DNA of 64,000 nucleotides from WHSW01 sp963749365 (GCA_963749365.1 CAVVME010000003.1:1-64000), one strand, 5' to 3'. Positions 51,504 through 62,662 are shown, counted from the stretch's first letter. Notes: generated by a model not told the origin, from the letters alone. Made by a program: numbers and translations.

Positions 51504-52752
51504 ATGACCGGCCTGGCATCACCGATCGCCGTGCGCAAGGCCGTGCTCTGCCTCGCAGCCGCTGTCGCCGGCCTGGCGGCGCTCGCCGCTCCCGCCGCCG
51601 CAGCTCCGCCGTGCGCCGGCTCCGCGCCGCAGGTCAACACCCTGCTCGAAAGCCAGGGCGTGCTCGAGTCGGTGATCGTCAGCGACGACGGCCGACTCTT
51701 CTTCACCGCCAACGACGCCCTGATGCGGCTCGATCGTCCCGGCGGGGAACCGCGCCTGCTGACCCCCGTGATCGAACCCGGCGGGCTCGCCTTCGGCCGC
51801 GACGGAAGCCTGATCGTCGGGTTCGGGAACTCGATCGCCAACGGGACGATCGGCGACACCGATCCGCAGGCGGGGCTGCTGCGCGTCGATCCCGACACCG
51901 GCGCCTCCGAGGTCTACGCGACCGGACTCTCGATGGCGAACGGCGTGACCAGTGCTCCGGACGGCAGCTTCTACGCCAGCAACGACTTCGGCGCCAACGT
52001 GGACCGGGTCCGCAACGGCCAGACCGAGCATGGGTTCGCCCAGGTCCAGTCGGGCAACGGGATCGTCGTCGACTCCTCCGGGCGCTACCTCTACGTCGCC
52101 CAGACCCTGGTCGACGCGGCGATCCAGAGGGTCGAGATCGCCGCGCCTCAGAACGTCACCCCGTACGTGGTCGCCGAGCCCGCCGACCGGGCCGCCGGCC
52201 TCGACGGGATGGCGATCGACGCCCGCGACCGGCTCTTCGTCGCCGCCAACCTCGGCGGCCAGATCTGGAGGGTGGCCGGCAGCCCGCCGGCGATCTGCGT
52301 GCTGCTCGACGGGCTCGCCCCGTTCCCCGACGGCCCGAGCGCCGTCGCCACCGGCAGCAACCGGGGCCCGTTCCCGGCCGAGAACCTGTACGCGGTCAGC
52401 TTCAACGGGCTCCTGCTCGAGCTGGTCGACGTGCGCCAAGGCGCCGACGCCGAGCCCGATCCGGCTCAGGGTGAGCCCCCGCCGCACGCGCACCGGCGTC
52501 GCTACCCGCTTTCGCTTCCGCGCGACGACCGACCCGACCGCTGATCGGCTGGCGGGCCGGGTCCGCGCGCGCCAGGCGCTCGAACAGGTCCGGATCCGCT
52601 TCGCCGGCGAGCGGGCGCGCACCAACCGGCGCGGCCGGGCGACGATCGAGGCGACCTTCGACGAGCCCGGTCGCTACCGCGCCCGCGCCAAGCTCGAGGG
52701 GTATCGATCCGATCGAGCGACGGTGCGGGTCCGCCCGGGGAACTCTCGATGA
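51504..52752 (+). CDS. Secreted SMP-30/NHL-type beta-propeller (one frameshift)
   Basis: A signal peptide (RKAVLCLAAAVAGLAALAAP) precedes propeller repeats: VIVSDDGRLFFTAND, PGGLAFGRDGSLIVGFGNSI, ANGVTSAPDGSFYASNDFGA, GNGIVVDSSGRYLYVAQTLV, LDGMAIDARDRLFVAANLGG, IWRVAG. After a frame change near 52460 a C-terminal Ig-like domain follows (VATRFRFRATTD, RIRFAGERARTNRRGRATIE, YRARAKLEGYRSD). It may be a lactonase/gluconolactonase-like or ligand-binding extracellular protein. Confidence 0.8.
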
Positions 52753-52872
52753 GGCGTGCATTGGGGAGTGCGCTCGGGCTCGCCGCGCTGCTCGCTGCCC
52801 TTCCTGCGCCAGGTCGCCGTGGCTGAGCGCGATCCGCAGCCGCCGTCGGGCGATCTAGATTTCACGGTCTGA
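52749..52872 (+). CDS. Possible short secreted peptide (frameshifted)
   Basis: MRRALGSALGLAALLAALPA looks like a signal peptide. A one-base change near 52812 would extend it with VAERDPQPPSGDLDFTV to a stop at 52872. It overlaps the previous stop. It could equally be the broken start of a larger gene. Confidence 0.3.
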
Positions 52873-52895
52873 ACGAGGGGTCGAACAGCCGCCTC

Positions 52896-54401
52896 GTGCT
52901 CGCGGCGATGATCTTCGCCGTTTCGATGACGTTCATCGATCAGACGATCGTCTCGATCGCGGTCCCCGAGCTGCAGAAGGACCTCTCGCTCTCGGAGACC
53001 GGGGTGCAGTGGATCGTCAACGGCTACCTGCTCGCGCTCTCGGCCCTGTTCGCCTTTGGCGGGCGGCTCGCCGACATCGCGGGCCACCGGCGGATGGTCG
53101 TGATCGGGGTGATCGTATTTGCGGCCGCCTCGGCGATGTGCGGGTTGACGCCGACCGGCGGCGCGGCGGAGGCGTGGATGATCGTCTTTCGCGTGATCCA
53201 GGGTGCCGGCGCCGCGCTGATGTTCCCGGCCGCACTGGCGATCGTGATCTCCGCCTTCCCGATCTCCGAGCGGGGCAAGGCGATGGCGATCTTCTTCGCG
53301 ATCACCGGCGGGCTGACCTCGATCGGGCCGCTCGCGGGCGGCTATCTGACCGAGATCGACTGGCGGGCGATCTTCTGGGTCAACATCCCGGTCGCGATCG
53401 TCGCCCTGATCCTGACCGCGATCGCGAAGCCGGCCGAGGACCGCCAGCCGGCGCCGGTCGACTACCGCGGCACGGTGCTGATCGCGGGCGGCATGGGGCT
53501 CGCGGTCCTCGGCCTGCAGCAGTCGAGTGTCTGGGGCTGGGGTGATCCGGCGACCTGGGCCTGCATCGCCGCCGGGATCGCCCTGCTGGGCGCCTTCGTC
53601 GCCTTCGAGCTGCGCCAGGAGCACCCACTGATCCAGGTCCGGATCTTCACCGACCGCGCCTTCGCGATCGAGAACGTCGTCCTCTTCTGCCTGATGATCC
53701 CGTTCATCCCGCTGTTCTTCTTCGCCAGCGTCTACTCGCAGGTGTCGCTCGGCTATGACGCCTCGAACGCGGGCCTCTACCTGCTCACCTTCTTCGCCGG
53801 CTTCGCGGTCAGCTCGCAGATCGGCGGCAGGATCCTCGACAGCCGCGGCGCGCGGCCCTCAGTCGTCGTCGGCTGCGCCGTCGCCGCGATCGGCTTTGCG
53901 CTCTGGGCGCGCCAGCTCCCGGACCTCTCCTTCGACAACCAGTGGCCGTTCATCGTTCTGGCCGGCGCCGGGGTCGGCCTGGTGCTCGGCCCGGCGAACA
54001 CAGACGCGATCAACCGCGCCCCGAAGACGAGCTACGGCGAGGCGACCGGGATCACCCAGACGGTGCGCAACTTCGGTGCCAGCCTCGGGCTCGCGGTGCT
54101 CGGAACGATCCTGATCGTCGCCAACAAGTCCAACGTCGAGGCCTCGCTGGCGGAGGCGGGGATCGGCAAGCAGCGCGCCGACCAGGTCGCCGACGCGCTC
54201 ACCCATTCCGGCGCCGGCGACTCGTCGAGCTTCGCCGCCCGTGGCGGCGAGCGGGCGAAGGAGATCTTCGAGGCGGTCCAGCTCGACTTCGCGCTCGCCT
54301 CGCGCACGGTCTTCTACGTGATGGCCGGGGTGATGGCGGCCGCCTTCGTGATCGCGCTGGTCGGCCTGCCGGGCGGCAAGGTCGAGCGCGCGATCGAGTA
54401 G
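52896..54401 (+). CDS. MFS transporter, EmrB/QacA family
   Basis: This 501 aa protein with a GTG start has 14 helices. Landmarks: VSMTFIDQTIVSIAVPELQK, WIVNGYLLALSALFAFGGRL, ADIAGHRRM (motif A), RVIQGAGAALMFPAALAIVI, WRAIFWVNIPVAIVALILTA, and GITQTVRNFGASLGLAVLGT near the end. It is intact and distinct from the MFS protein at 46465. It probably exports a hydrophobic compound. The trehalose-synthase-like gene follows after 62 bp. Confidence 0.9.
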   Translation: MLAAMIFAVSMTFIDQTIVSIAVPELQKDLSLSETGVQWIVNGYLLALSALFAFGGRLADIAGHRRMVVIGVIVFAAASAMCGLTPTGGAAEAWMIVFRVIQGAGAALMFPAALAIVISAFPISERGKAMAIFFAITGGLTSIGPLAGGYLTEIDWRAIFWVNIPVAIVALILTAIAKPAEDRQPAPVDYRGTVLIAGGMGLAVLGLQQSSVWGWGDPATWACIAAGIALLGAFVAFELRQEHPLIQVRIFTDRAFAIENVVLFCLMIPFIPLFFFASVYSQVSLGYDASNAGLYLLTFFAGFAVSSQIGGRILDSRGARPSVVVGCAVAAIGFALWARQLPDLSFDNQWPFIVLAGAGVGLVLGPANTDAINRAPKTSYGEATGITQTVRNFGASLGLAVLGTILIVANKSNVEASLAEAGIGKQRADQVADALTHSGAGDSSSFAARGGERAKEIFEAVQLDFALASRTVFYVMAGVMAAAFVIALVGLPGGKVERAIE

Positions 54402-54463
54402 CCACCGTCTGCTTAGTCGGTTCGGATGCCCGGGCAGCGACGCGGGGGATAGGGTGCCCGGCG

Positions 54464-55915
54464 GTGAACGCAACGCCCGGCGGGATCAACCAGGTGCCGG
54501 TGGCGACGCTTCGGCCCGAGCGCTTCCAGGCGCTGCTCGGCGACTCGTGGGGCGAGTTCGAGACCGGGATCACCCGCGCGGTCGAGCTCTTCTCCGGGCG
54601 CGCCGTCTGGCACGTCAACTCGACCGCGCGCGGCGGAGGGGTGGCGGAGCTGCTGCAGTCGTTGCTCGCCTACACCCGGGGCGCGGGCGTCGACGCGCGC
54701 CGGGCCGTGATCACCGCCGGCCCGGAGTTCTTCGCGGTCACGAAGCGGATCCATAACCGTCTCCACGGCGCGGCCGGCGACGGGGAGCTGCTCGGCGAGC
54801 GCGAGCGCGCGATCTACGAGCAGACCCTGGTCGGGGCGGCGGACGAGCTCACGCAACTTGTCCGCCCCGGCGACATCGTCTTCTGCCACGACCCGCAGAC
54901 TGCGGGCCTGGTCAAGCCGATGGTCGAGGCCGGGACGACGGTGGTCTGGCGCTGTCACGTCGGCCTCGACCTCCCGAACGAGACCGCTCGCGAGACCTGG
55001 AAGTTCCTGCATGGCTACGTGGTCCCCGCGCATGCCTACGTGTTCTCGCGCCGCGAGCACGTCTGGGCGGGGCTCGCCGAGGAACGGACCTGGATTGTCG
55101 CGCCCTCGATCGACGCCTTCTCGCCCAAGAACCAGGGCCTCACCACCGAGACCGTCGAGGCGATCCTGGCTCGCGCCGGGCTCGGTCCGGCAAGCGATGG
55201 GACGGCGGCCACGTTCGAGCGCTTCGACGGGTCTCCGGGTCGGGTCGACCGGGCTGCCGAGATCGATCAGCACGCCCCGATCCCCGGCAATGCCCCGCTG
55301 GTCGTCCAGGTCTCGCGCTGGGACGCGCTCAAGGACCCGACCGGCGTCTTGCAGGGCTTTGCCGAGCACACCGAGCACGACGCCGCGCATCTGCTGCTCG
55401 CCGGACCCAGCGTCGCTGCGGTCTCCGACGACCCGGAGGGCGCCGAGGTGCTCGCCGACGTGCGCCGAATGCGCGCCGGGCTGCCGTCGGCGGTCCGCGA
55501 GCGCGTTCACCTCGCCTGCCTGCCGATGGAGGACGTCGAGGAGAACGCGGCGATCGTCAACGCGATCCAGCGCCGGGCGCAGGTGGTGGTGCAGAAGAGC
55601 CTCGCCGAGGGCTTCGGGCTGACCGTGGCCGAGGCGATGTGGAAGGCGCGGCCGATGGTCGCCAGCCGGGCGGGGGGGATCCAGGACCAGATCGTCGACG
55701 GAGAGACCGGGGTGCTGCTCGACGACCCCCGCGACCTGGCGGCCTTCGGGCGCGCCTGTGACGAGCTGCTGGCCGACCCGGAGCGCGCCGCGAGGATCGG
55801 CACCGCGGCCCGGGAATGGGTGATCGAGGGCTTTCTCGGCCCGCGGCACCTGGTCCAGTACCTGCGACTACTCGACGGGCTGATCACCGGCCGGGGTGCC
55901 GGTGAGGATGGCTGA
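54464..55915 (+). CDS. treT: TreT-like trehalose synthase, glycosyltransferase family 4
   Basis: This 483 aa protein with a GTG start has AVWHVNSTARGGGVAELLQS (N-terminal nucleotide-sugar fold), RPGDIVFCHDPQTAGLVKPM, VVWRCHVGLDLPNE, TWIVAPSIDAFSPKNQ, LVVQVSRWDALKDPTGVLQG, QVVVQKSLAEGFGLTVAEAM and ASRAGGIQDQIVDGETGVLL. The GGVAE, EGFGLTVAE and D-x-x-x-P-x-G blocks are those of TreT (trehalose glycosyltransferring synthase), which joins NDP-glucose and glucose. A role in trehalose as osmoprotectant or carbon store is likely, complementing the GH15 enzyme. Confidence 0.85.
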   Translation: MNATPGGINQVPVATLRPERFQALLGDSWGEFETGITRAVELFSGRAVWHVNSTARGGGVAELLQSLLAYTRGAGVDARRAVITAGPEFFAVTKRIHNRLHGAAGDGELLGERERAIYEQTLVGAADELTQLVRPGDIVFCHDPQTAGLVKPMVEAGTTVVWRCHVGLDLPNETARETWKFLHGYVVPAHAYVFSRREHVWAGLAEERTWIVAPSIDAFSPKNQGLTTETVEAILARAGLGPASDGTAATFERFDGSPGRVDRAAEIDQHAPIPGNAPLVVQVSRWDALKDPTGVLQGFAEHTEHDAAHLLLAGPSVAAVSDDPEGAEVLADVRRMRAGLPSAVRERVHLACLPMEDVEENAAIVNAIQRRAQVVVQKSLAEGFGLTVAEAMWKARPMVASRAGGIQDQIVDGETGVLLDDPRDLAAFGRACDELLADPERAARIGTAAREWVIEGFLGPRHLVQYLRLLDGLITGRGAGEDG

Positions 55916-56018
55916 CCCGGGCTTGCGTCGCACGTTGATTCCGTAGTCGAGGAGCGGCTCGGGCACGCGCCGCGCGAGGTGGGCGTCCCCGAGGCGGCGC
56001 CGACGAGCTGAACCCGGA

Positions 56019-56489
56019 CTAGCTCAGCGCACGCACCTCGGCCAGCACCGCGTCGGCGAGCGGGTCGATCGCAGCGGCGACGGCGGGTGAGAGTCGTGCC
56101 CCGACCTCGAAGCCCGCCGCCTCGACGCCGAAGATCACCAGCCGCGCCGGCATCCTGGCGAGCTCGCGTCCGAGCTCGATCACCTCGGCGAGGGTGAGCA
56201 CGTGGGTGGAGGCGGTCGGCCCGGGGCGCCTGGGCAGCGGGCCCTCGCCGAGCTCGAGCCGATGCCAGCTGCCGGGCCGGGCCCCGGCGACGGCGTCGAC
56301 GAGCACGACCAAGGCGGCGTCGCCCCAGAGCGTCAGCAGGTCGGTGGGCTCGCGTTCCCAGGCGATCGCCTCGAGCTCAGGAGCTCGCTCGGCGACCAGC
56401 TCGGCAACCCGCGGGCCGGCGCCGTCGTCGCCGCGGATCCGGTTTCCGAGCCCGATCACCAGCACGCGCCCGCCGCGCGGCCGGTTCAC
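56019..56489 (-). CDS. Hydrogenase maturation endopeptidase (HyaD/HycI family)
   Basis: A GTG start overlaps the large-subunit stop (GTGA). RVLVIGLGNRIRGDDGAGPR carries the family GNxxxxDDGxG motif with the first metal Asp/Glu, VVLVDAVAGARPGSWHRLEL holds the second Asp, and STHVLTLAEVIELG holds the His. Such enzymes bind Ni in the immature large subunit and cut after the C-terminal His; here the target would be CSTH-FLRLEIDRR. 156 aa, complete. It is the last gene of the operon. Confidence 0.93.
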   Translation of the reverse strand: MNRPRGGRVLVIGLGNRIRGDDGAGPRVAELVAERAPELEAIAWEREPTDLLTLWGDAALVVLVDAVAGARPGSWHRLELGEGPLPRRPGPTASTHVLTLAEVIELGRELARMPARLVIFGVEAAGFEVGARLSPAVAAAIDPLADAVLAEVRALS

Positions 56490-57793
56490 CGCCGGTCGAT
56501 TTCCAGCCGCAGGAAATGCGTCGAGCAGGAGATGCACGGGTCGTAGTTGCGGACCGCCTGCTCGCAGCGCCACTGGAGCTCGTCGTCGGGGAGGTCGAGG
56601 TTCGCCTGCACGAAGCCGCGCAGGTCGTTCTCGATCGAGGCCTGGTTCTGCGAGGTTGGCGGGACGATCGTCGCCGCTCGGATCCGCCCGTCGGCGCCGA
56701 CCTCATACCGGTGCCAGAGCATCCCCCGCGGCGCCTCGGTCCACCCCGAGCCGACGCCGTCCACGGGCCGCGGCTCGACGAACGGCCGGTGGGGCGGCTC
56801 GTAGGCGGCGATCAGCCGCAGTGCCTCGTCGGCGGCATAGAGCATCTCGACCGAGCGGATGATGATCATCTGGAACGGGTTCCGGCAGGGGCCGTCGAGG
56901 CCGGCCTCGACGGCGGCGTCGCGGGCCAGCGGCGAGAGCCGATCGTGGTTGAGCGCAAAGCGCGCGATCGGGCCGAGCACGTAGTTGCCGCGGGCGCGGA
57001 TCCGCGCGTGCAGGGCAGTCGAGTGCGGGACGTGCTCCTCGATCACGTGCTCGGGGAACTCCGCCGGGGCGATGTCGAGCCCCTCGGTCGAGACGAGGCG
57101 GCCGCGCTCGATCGGGTACGAGCCGCCGTTGCGCAGCGCGACCAGCTCGGTCTCGAGCGTGCGCTGCGGGAACTCGAGCGAGCCGGCCCAGCGCACGGTC
57201 TCGAGCAGGTCCTCGCGCGCCACCTTGAGCGCCTCGGCCACGGGGGCGAGCTCGGTCGGCGCGGGCGCTCGGTAGAAGCCGCCGACGCGAAGGTTGATCG
57301 GGTGCACCGCCCGCCCGCCGACCGCGCGCAGCAGATCGTTGCCCGCCCGCTTGATCCGCAACCCGCGCTCGACCAGCTCGGAATGGCCGTCGCGGGCCAT
57401 CTCGATCGCCCCCTGGTAGCCGAGGAAATCGGGCGCGTGGAGCATGAACACGTGCAGCGCGTGGCTCTCGAGCCACTCGCCGCAGTAGATCAGCCGCCGC
57501 AGGTCCCAGATCGGCTCCGGGACCTCGACTCCGAGCGCGTCCTCGAGCGCCGCGCAGGCACTCATCTGGTACGCGATCGGGCAGATGCCGCAGATGCGCG
57601 AGGTGATGTCGGGGGCGTCGGCGAGTGGGCGATCGCGAAGCAGCGCCTCGAAGAAGCGCGGCGGCTCGTAGATCTCCAGTCGCACGTCCTCGACCGTGTC
57701 GCCCCGCACGCTGACGTGCAGGGCGCCCTCGCCCTCGACCCGGGCGAGCGCCCCGACGTCGATCTTCGTCGTCCGCGGCTCGCGCTCAGCCAT
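56486..57793 (-). CDS. hydA: Group 3b [NiFe]-hydrogenase large (alpha) subunit
   Basis: L1 motif ITSRICGICPIAYQ and L2 motif NYDPCISCSTHFLRLEIDRR supply the four Ni-Fe ligating cysteines. The protein (435 aa) has the shorter, soluble form of group 3 enzymes, with ARVEGEGALHVSV at the N-terminus, GGRAVHPINLRVGGFYRAPA and GMLWHRYEVGADGRI. The 9-residue C-terminal extension after His needs removal by the adjacent protease. It overlaps the small subunit gene by 8 bp. It would oxidise H2 or evolve it with NAD(P)(H) through the delta, gamma and beta subunits. Confidence 0.95.
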   Translation of the reverse strand: MAEREPRTTKIDVGALARVEGEGALHVSVRGDTVEDVRLEIYEPPRFFEALLRDRPLADAPDITSRICGICPIAYQMSACAALEDALGVEVPEPIWDLRRLIYCGEWLESHALHVFMLHAPDFLGYQGAIEMARDGHSELVERGLRIKRAGNDLLRAVGGRAVHPINLRVGGFYRAPAPTELAPVAEALKVAREDLLETVRWAGSLEFPQRTLETELVALRNGGSYPIERGRLVSTEGLDIAPAEFPEHVIEEHVPHSTALHARIRARGNYVLGPIARFALNHDRLSPLARDAAVEAGLDGPCRNPFQMIIIRSVEMLYAADEALRLIAAYEPPHRPFVEPRPVDGVGSGWTEAPRGMLWHRYEVGADGRIRAATIVPPTSQNQASIENDLRGFVQANLDLPDDELQWRCEQAVRNYDPCISCSTHFLRLEIDRR

Positions 57794-58580
57794 CCGCCCG
57801 CTCCTCCTCGGCGGTGCTCTGCTCGCGAAACGCCTCGGCGAACGCGTTCACGTGCCGGTAGGCGGCCACCAGGTCCTCGCTCGGGACCCCGAGCCGCCGC
57901 CACCAGGCGCTCAGCGAGGCAGTGTTCGGCGTCTCCTTGGGGCCGAAGCAGCCGTAGCAGCCGCGGTCATAGGCGGGGCAGATCGCACCACAGCCGGCGT
58001 GCGTCACCGGTCCCAGGCAGGGCGTTCCGTGGGCGACCATGACGCAGACGTTGCCCCGCTGCTTGCATTCGACGCAGACCGACTGCGAGGAGATCCGCGG
58101 TCGGCGCCGAGTGAGGAACGCGCTCACCACCTCGAGTAGCTGGCGGCTGTCGACCGGGCAGCCCTGCAGCTCGTAATCCACCTGTACGTGGTCGCGGATC
58201 GGGGTCGAGGTCTCGAGCGTCGAGATGTACTCCGGGGAGGCGTAGACGGCGGCGACGAACTCCTCCACCTGACCGAAGTTGCGCAGCGCCTGGATCCCGC
58301 CCGCGGTCGCGCAGGCGCCGATCGTGACCAGGGTCCGCGACGAGGCCCTGACCTCGCGGATCCGCTCCGCGTCGTGCGGGGTGGTCACCGAGCCCTCGAC
58401 CAGGGAGAGGTCGTATGGGCCCTCCACCGTCGCGCGGGTCGCCTCGAGGAAGTAGGAGATCTCAACCGCGTCGGCGAGCTCGAGCAGCTCCTCCTCGAGG
58501 TTGAGCACGCTGAGCTGACAGCCGTCGCAGGACGCGAACTTCCACACCGCCAGCTTCGGGCGCTGTCCGTTCGCGCTCAT
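57786..58580 (-). CDS. hydD: Group 3b [NiFe]-hydrogenase small (delta) subunit
   Basis: LAVWKFASCDGCQLSVLNLE holds the proximal-cluster CxxC, EGSVTTPHDAERIREVRA follows, then TIGACATAGGIQALRN, YELQGCPVDSRQLLEVVSAF, CVECKQRGNVCVMVAHGTPC, LGPVTHAGCGAICPAYDRGC, YGCFGPKETPN. The cysteine set fits three [4Fe-4S] clusters. There is no Tat signal peptide, so the enzyme is cytoplasmic. Length 264 aa is normal. ATGA overlap with the gamma subunit gene. Confidence 0.95.
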   Translation of the reverse strand: MSANGQRPKLAVWKFASCDGCQLSVLNLEEELLELADAVEISYFLEATRATVEGPYDLSLVEGSVTTPHDAERIREVRASSRTLVTIGACATAGGIQALRNFGQVEEFVAAVYASPEYISTLETSTPIRDHVQVDYELQGCPVDSRQLLEVVSAFLTRRRPRISSQSVCVECKQRGNVCVMVAHGTPCLGPVTHAGCGAICPAYDRGCYGCFGPKETPNTASLSAWWRRLGVPSEDLVAAYRHVNAFAEAFREQSTAEEERADG

Positions 58581-59398
58581 AGTTCTCGCACCCCGAGCTC
58601 GCGAGAGATCGACGGCCAGGCGAACACCGGCCCGTCGCGACAGACGAAGCTGCCGCCGAGCTGGCAGTGCCCGCAGTGTCCGACCGCGCAGCGCATGTTG
58701 CGTTCCAGCGAGACGAAGACGCGTCCGGGCGCGATCCCGAGGCCGACCGCGGCCTCGACCGAATAGCGCATCATCACCTCGGGCCCGCAGGCGAGCACGA
58801 CGCTGTTGTCAGGGTCGATCCGGACCCGGTCGAGCAGTCCCGGCACGACCCCGACCCGTCCGCGCCAGCCCGGCTCGGCCGCGTCCACGGTGAGCTCGAG
58901 CTCGAGCTCGTCGCCCTCGCGCCAGCGGTCGAGCTGCTCCCGATAGAGGAGCTGGTCGGGCGTCCGCCCGCCGTAGAGGACGATCACGCGCCCGTAACGC
59001 TCGCGCTCGCCCAGCGCGGCGTAGATCGCCGGGCGCAGGGGCGCCAGTCCGAGGCCGCCGGCGACGAAGACGACGTCGCTGCCCTGCTCGGGCCGCGGCC
59101 AGGCGCTGCCGAACGGCCCCCGGACGCCGAGTCGATCGCCGGCGGCGGCCGTGCAGACGGCCCGCGTCACCGCGCCGACCGCGCGTACGGTGTGGACGAG
59201 CGTCTGCGGCTCGGCCGGATCGCCGCTGACCGAGATCGGGACCTCGCCGACCCCGAACACGTAGAGCATCGTGAACTGGCCGGGGGCGAAGCTCAGCGGC
59301 TCGCCCGCCTCGGCGTTCAGGTCGAGCGTCCAGGTGTCCTCGGTCTCCTGCCTCGCCGAGGCGACCGCGAACGAAGCCGGAACCGTCGCCGCGCTCAC
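58577..59398 (-). CDS. hydG: Hydrogenase diaphorase (gamma) subunit, FAD/NAD(P)-binding
   Basis: A GTG start gives 273 aa. FAPGQFTMLYVFGVGEVPIS is the FAD-binding barrel with the ISVSGD equivalent of the RxYS motif, GPFGSAWPRPEQGSDVVFVA and GGLGLAPLRPAI the NAD(P) site, and RNMRCAVGHCGHCQLGGSFVC the C-terminal [2Fe-2S] ligands (C-x4-C-x2-C...C). This is the PyrK/DHOD-e2-like architecture of the sulfhydrogenase gamma subunit, which hands electrons to NADP+ or NAD+. Overlaps both neighbours by 4 bp. Confidence 0.93.
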   Translation of the reverse strand: MSAATVPASFAVASARQETEDTWTLDLNAEAGEPLSFAPGQFTMLYVFGVGEVPISVSGDPAEPQTLVHTVRAVGAVTRAVCTAAAGDRLGVRGPFGSAWPRPEQGSDVVFVAGGLGLAPLRPAIYAALGERERYGRVIVLYGGRTPDQLLYREQLDRWREGDELELELTVDAAEPGWRGRVGVVPGLLDRVRIDPDNSVVLACGPEVMMRYSVEAAVGLGIAPGRVFVSLERNMRCAVGHCGHCQLGGSFVCRDGPVFAWPSISRELGVREL

Positions 59399-59864
59399 TC
59401 GGTCGCCGCCGGGGGGTGTCCGTAGACGTCCAGCAGCCGCAGCCGCGTCGACTGCAGGCGCTCGGTGATGATCGCGACGAACCTGCGGACCAGCTCATAG
59501 CCGAGCTCGGTGTCGGCGTCGCACTTGCCGCGCAGGCAGGCGCCGTCGAAGGCGACCGCGTGCACCGTGCCGACCGCGCGTGCGTCGAACCGCGTCCGGT
59601 AGGGCTCGAACAGCCAAGACCACCCGAGCACCTCCCCCGGCTCCAGGGTCTCGATCACGAGCCGTGGGCGGGCCGGCGCGGCGACCTCGAGCGCGACCAT
59701 CCCCTCGCGGATGGCGATGAACGTGTCCGCCGAATCGCCTTCTCGGAAGATGTAGTCGCCATCGCGAAAGACGACGTTCTGGCCGCAGCCTGCGATCAGC
59801 GCTCGGTGCTCGTCGCGCATGCCGGCGAAGATGCCGATCCCTTCGATCAGGTCCTCGATCGTCC

Positions 59865-59868
<4 letters not shown>
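59395..59868 (-). CDS. Cyclic-nucleotide-binding-domain (CNBD) protein without DNA-binding domain
   Basis: This 157 aa protein is a Crp-type beta-roll: FAGMRDEHRALIAGCGQNVV, FRDGDYIFREGDSADTFIAI, REGMVALEVAAPA, LEPGEVLGWSWLFEPYRTRF, DARAVGTVHAVAFDGACLRG. In the phosphate-binding cassette the usual G-E-x-x-G-E reads GEVLGWSWL, so the second Glu is Trp; the Arg (YRTRF) remains. No HTH follows, only a C-terminal helix. A gene of this type between beta and gamma subunits is a recurring feature of group 3b operons; it may hold or tune the complex. ATGA overlap. Confidence 0.88.
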
Positions 59869-60976
<1,108 letters not shown>

Positions 60977-60980
<4 letters not shown>

Positions 60981-62551
60981 CGGACCCCGGCGCGCTTTCG
61001 CGATTGCGCCAGCAGCTCCTCGATTCCCCTGCCGAGCTCGGTCAGCTGCGCGGCCATCTCCCCGCCCTCGCGACGTTCCAGCTCCCGGAGGGCGCCGAGC
61101 CGCCGCTGCAGGTCGCTGATCGCCTCCTCGGCGCCGGCGAGCGCCGGGTCGACGCGCTCCGCCGCGGGGTCGCTTGGCGCCGCGCGATCGAGCTCGCGCG
61201 ACCATCGCTGGCGCCGGGCGAGGTACTCGGGCGGGATCACGAAGTCGAGCCTCTCGACGAGCTCGAGCCAGCCGAGCGCGCCGGCAAGGTCGCCGAGCCG
61301 CGCATAGGTGTCGGCGGCCGCGAGCAGCGCCTCGGGCGAGCCGGGTCGCGGCCCGGGCTCGGTCGACGCTCGTGACCGGGGCTCGAGATCGACCAGCTTC
61401 GGCGATCGCGCGGCGCCGAAGGCGGGTGCGAGGTAGGCGCCGAGGTAGCGCCCGGCGATCTTCGCCGGCGGCGACCAGAGCGCCTCGCCCGCGGAGGCCT
61501 CGGACCGGTCGCGGTCGTGGATCGGCGCGCGCAGGTACTCGACCGGTCCACCGGTGATCAGGGCGGCGCGAAGGACCGGGGACCAGGGCTCGATCGGTAC
61601 GTGTGCACCTGCCCGGGACGCGATCGCCCGCGCCGCTGCCACTGCCTGCTGGGCCGCCAGGCCTCCCTGCTTGACCGGGAACGCCGTAATGTCGCCGGCG
61701 GCCCAGACATGCTCGAGCCCGGCGACGCCCATCTGGGCGTCGGTGCGCACGAACCCGTCCCCCGTCTGCGGCAGCCCCGGGATCGGCTCGGCGACCAGCT
61801 TCGGCAGCGCGACCGCGTCATCGGCCTCGATCGCCGCGCCCGAGGCGAGCTCGATCCGGCGCCCGGCGAAGCGGGTAGCGTCGCACCCGAGCCGCAGCTC
61901 GACGCCCGCCTCCGCGAGGCGGGCGGCGATCCGCGCCGCAACCTGCTCGCCGAACAGCTCCAGCGGCGCGGTCTCGTGCGTGATCAGCGCGACCTCGACC
62001 CCGGAAAGACGCCGCGCCGAGCGCTCGGCCGCGGTCATCAGGGCGAGCTCGTAAGCGGCGAGCGACCAGGTCGCCGCCCGCGGAATCACGAACGCGAGCC
62101 GTTTGCTGTTGCGGCGGCCGAGGCGCTCGAGCAGCTTGCCGAGCGCGGCCGCGCCGTCCTCGTCGGCAAAGGTGAGCGCCCCCGGCACCGCCGGTACCGG
62201 CCGCGCGCCGAGCGCGATCAGCAGTGCGTCGTAGCCGAGCTCGGTGCCGGCCAAGGTGCGGACGGTGTGCGCACCGGGATCGACGGAGACGAGCGCGTCG
62301 CGGACCCTGGACGCGCCGGCGTCGGCGACGATCGCCTCGAGCCCGACCCGCAGCGCCCCGGTACCGCCGAACTGCTCGGTGACGAGCAGCGGCTTGTAGA
62401 CGAACTCTTCGCCCGGGGCGACGAGCACCGGTGCGACCCGGTCCGGGGCCAGGTCCGAGAGCGCCAGCAACGCCTCGAGCCCGGCGACCCCGGCGCCGGC
62501 GACCACCACCCTGTGGCGCTCGGGGAGTGGGGCCGGATCGACGGAGCCCAT
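60977..62551 (-). CDS. NDH-2/SQR-fold flavoprotein with helical C-terminus, first gene of the hydrogenase operon
   Basis: Residues 1-~380 are a two-dinucleotide-binding flavoprotein: RVVVAGAGVAGLEALLALSD (FAD), VYKPLLVTEQFGGTG (SQR/NDH-2 landmark), DALLIALGARPVPAVPGAL, VALPKLVAEPIPGLP, VWAAGDITAFPVKQGGLAAQ. The sulfide-oxidising cysteines of true SQR are absent; only one Cys is present in the whole protein. Residues ~400-524 add a TPR-like helical pair and a coiled-coil (AEEAISDLQRRLGALREL, MAAQLTELGRGIEEL). Its stop overlaps the beta-subunit start. It could link the hydrogenase to quinones or to another acceptor. Confidence 0.88.
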
Positions 62552-62662
62552 GGGGCGATGCTAACCCGTGCTCGCCGTTCGGTATCCGCCGCCCCCTGCC
62601 GGGAATTCGCGGCTCTCCGCGCAGGGCGGCTGACCGACCCGGCCGGCGCTACCCTCGGGCCG
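62552..62662. promoter_or_regulatory. Divergent promoter region of the hydrogenase operon
   Basis: The 111 bp gap must hold the promoter of the seven-gene operon (minus) and of the DUF2283 gene (plus). GGGAATTCGCGG and several GC-rich stretches are present, but I could not identify a DosR/FNR-type box or a CCTAGG site in it. Confidence 0.4.

Noticed and set aside
56516..58042. 508-codon plus-strand frame opposite the hydrogenase subunits
   Set aside because: The minus strand carries all hydrogenase motifs; the opposite frame is low in hydrophobics, rich in Arg, Glu and Val and unrelated to any family.
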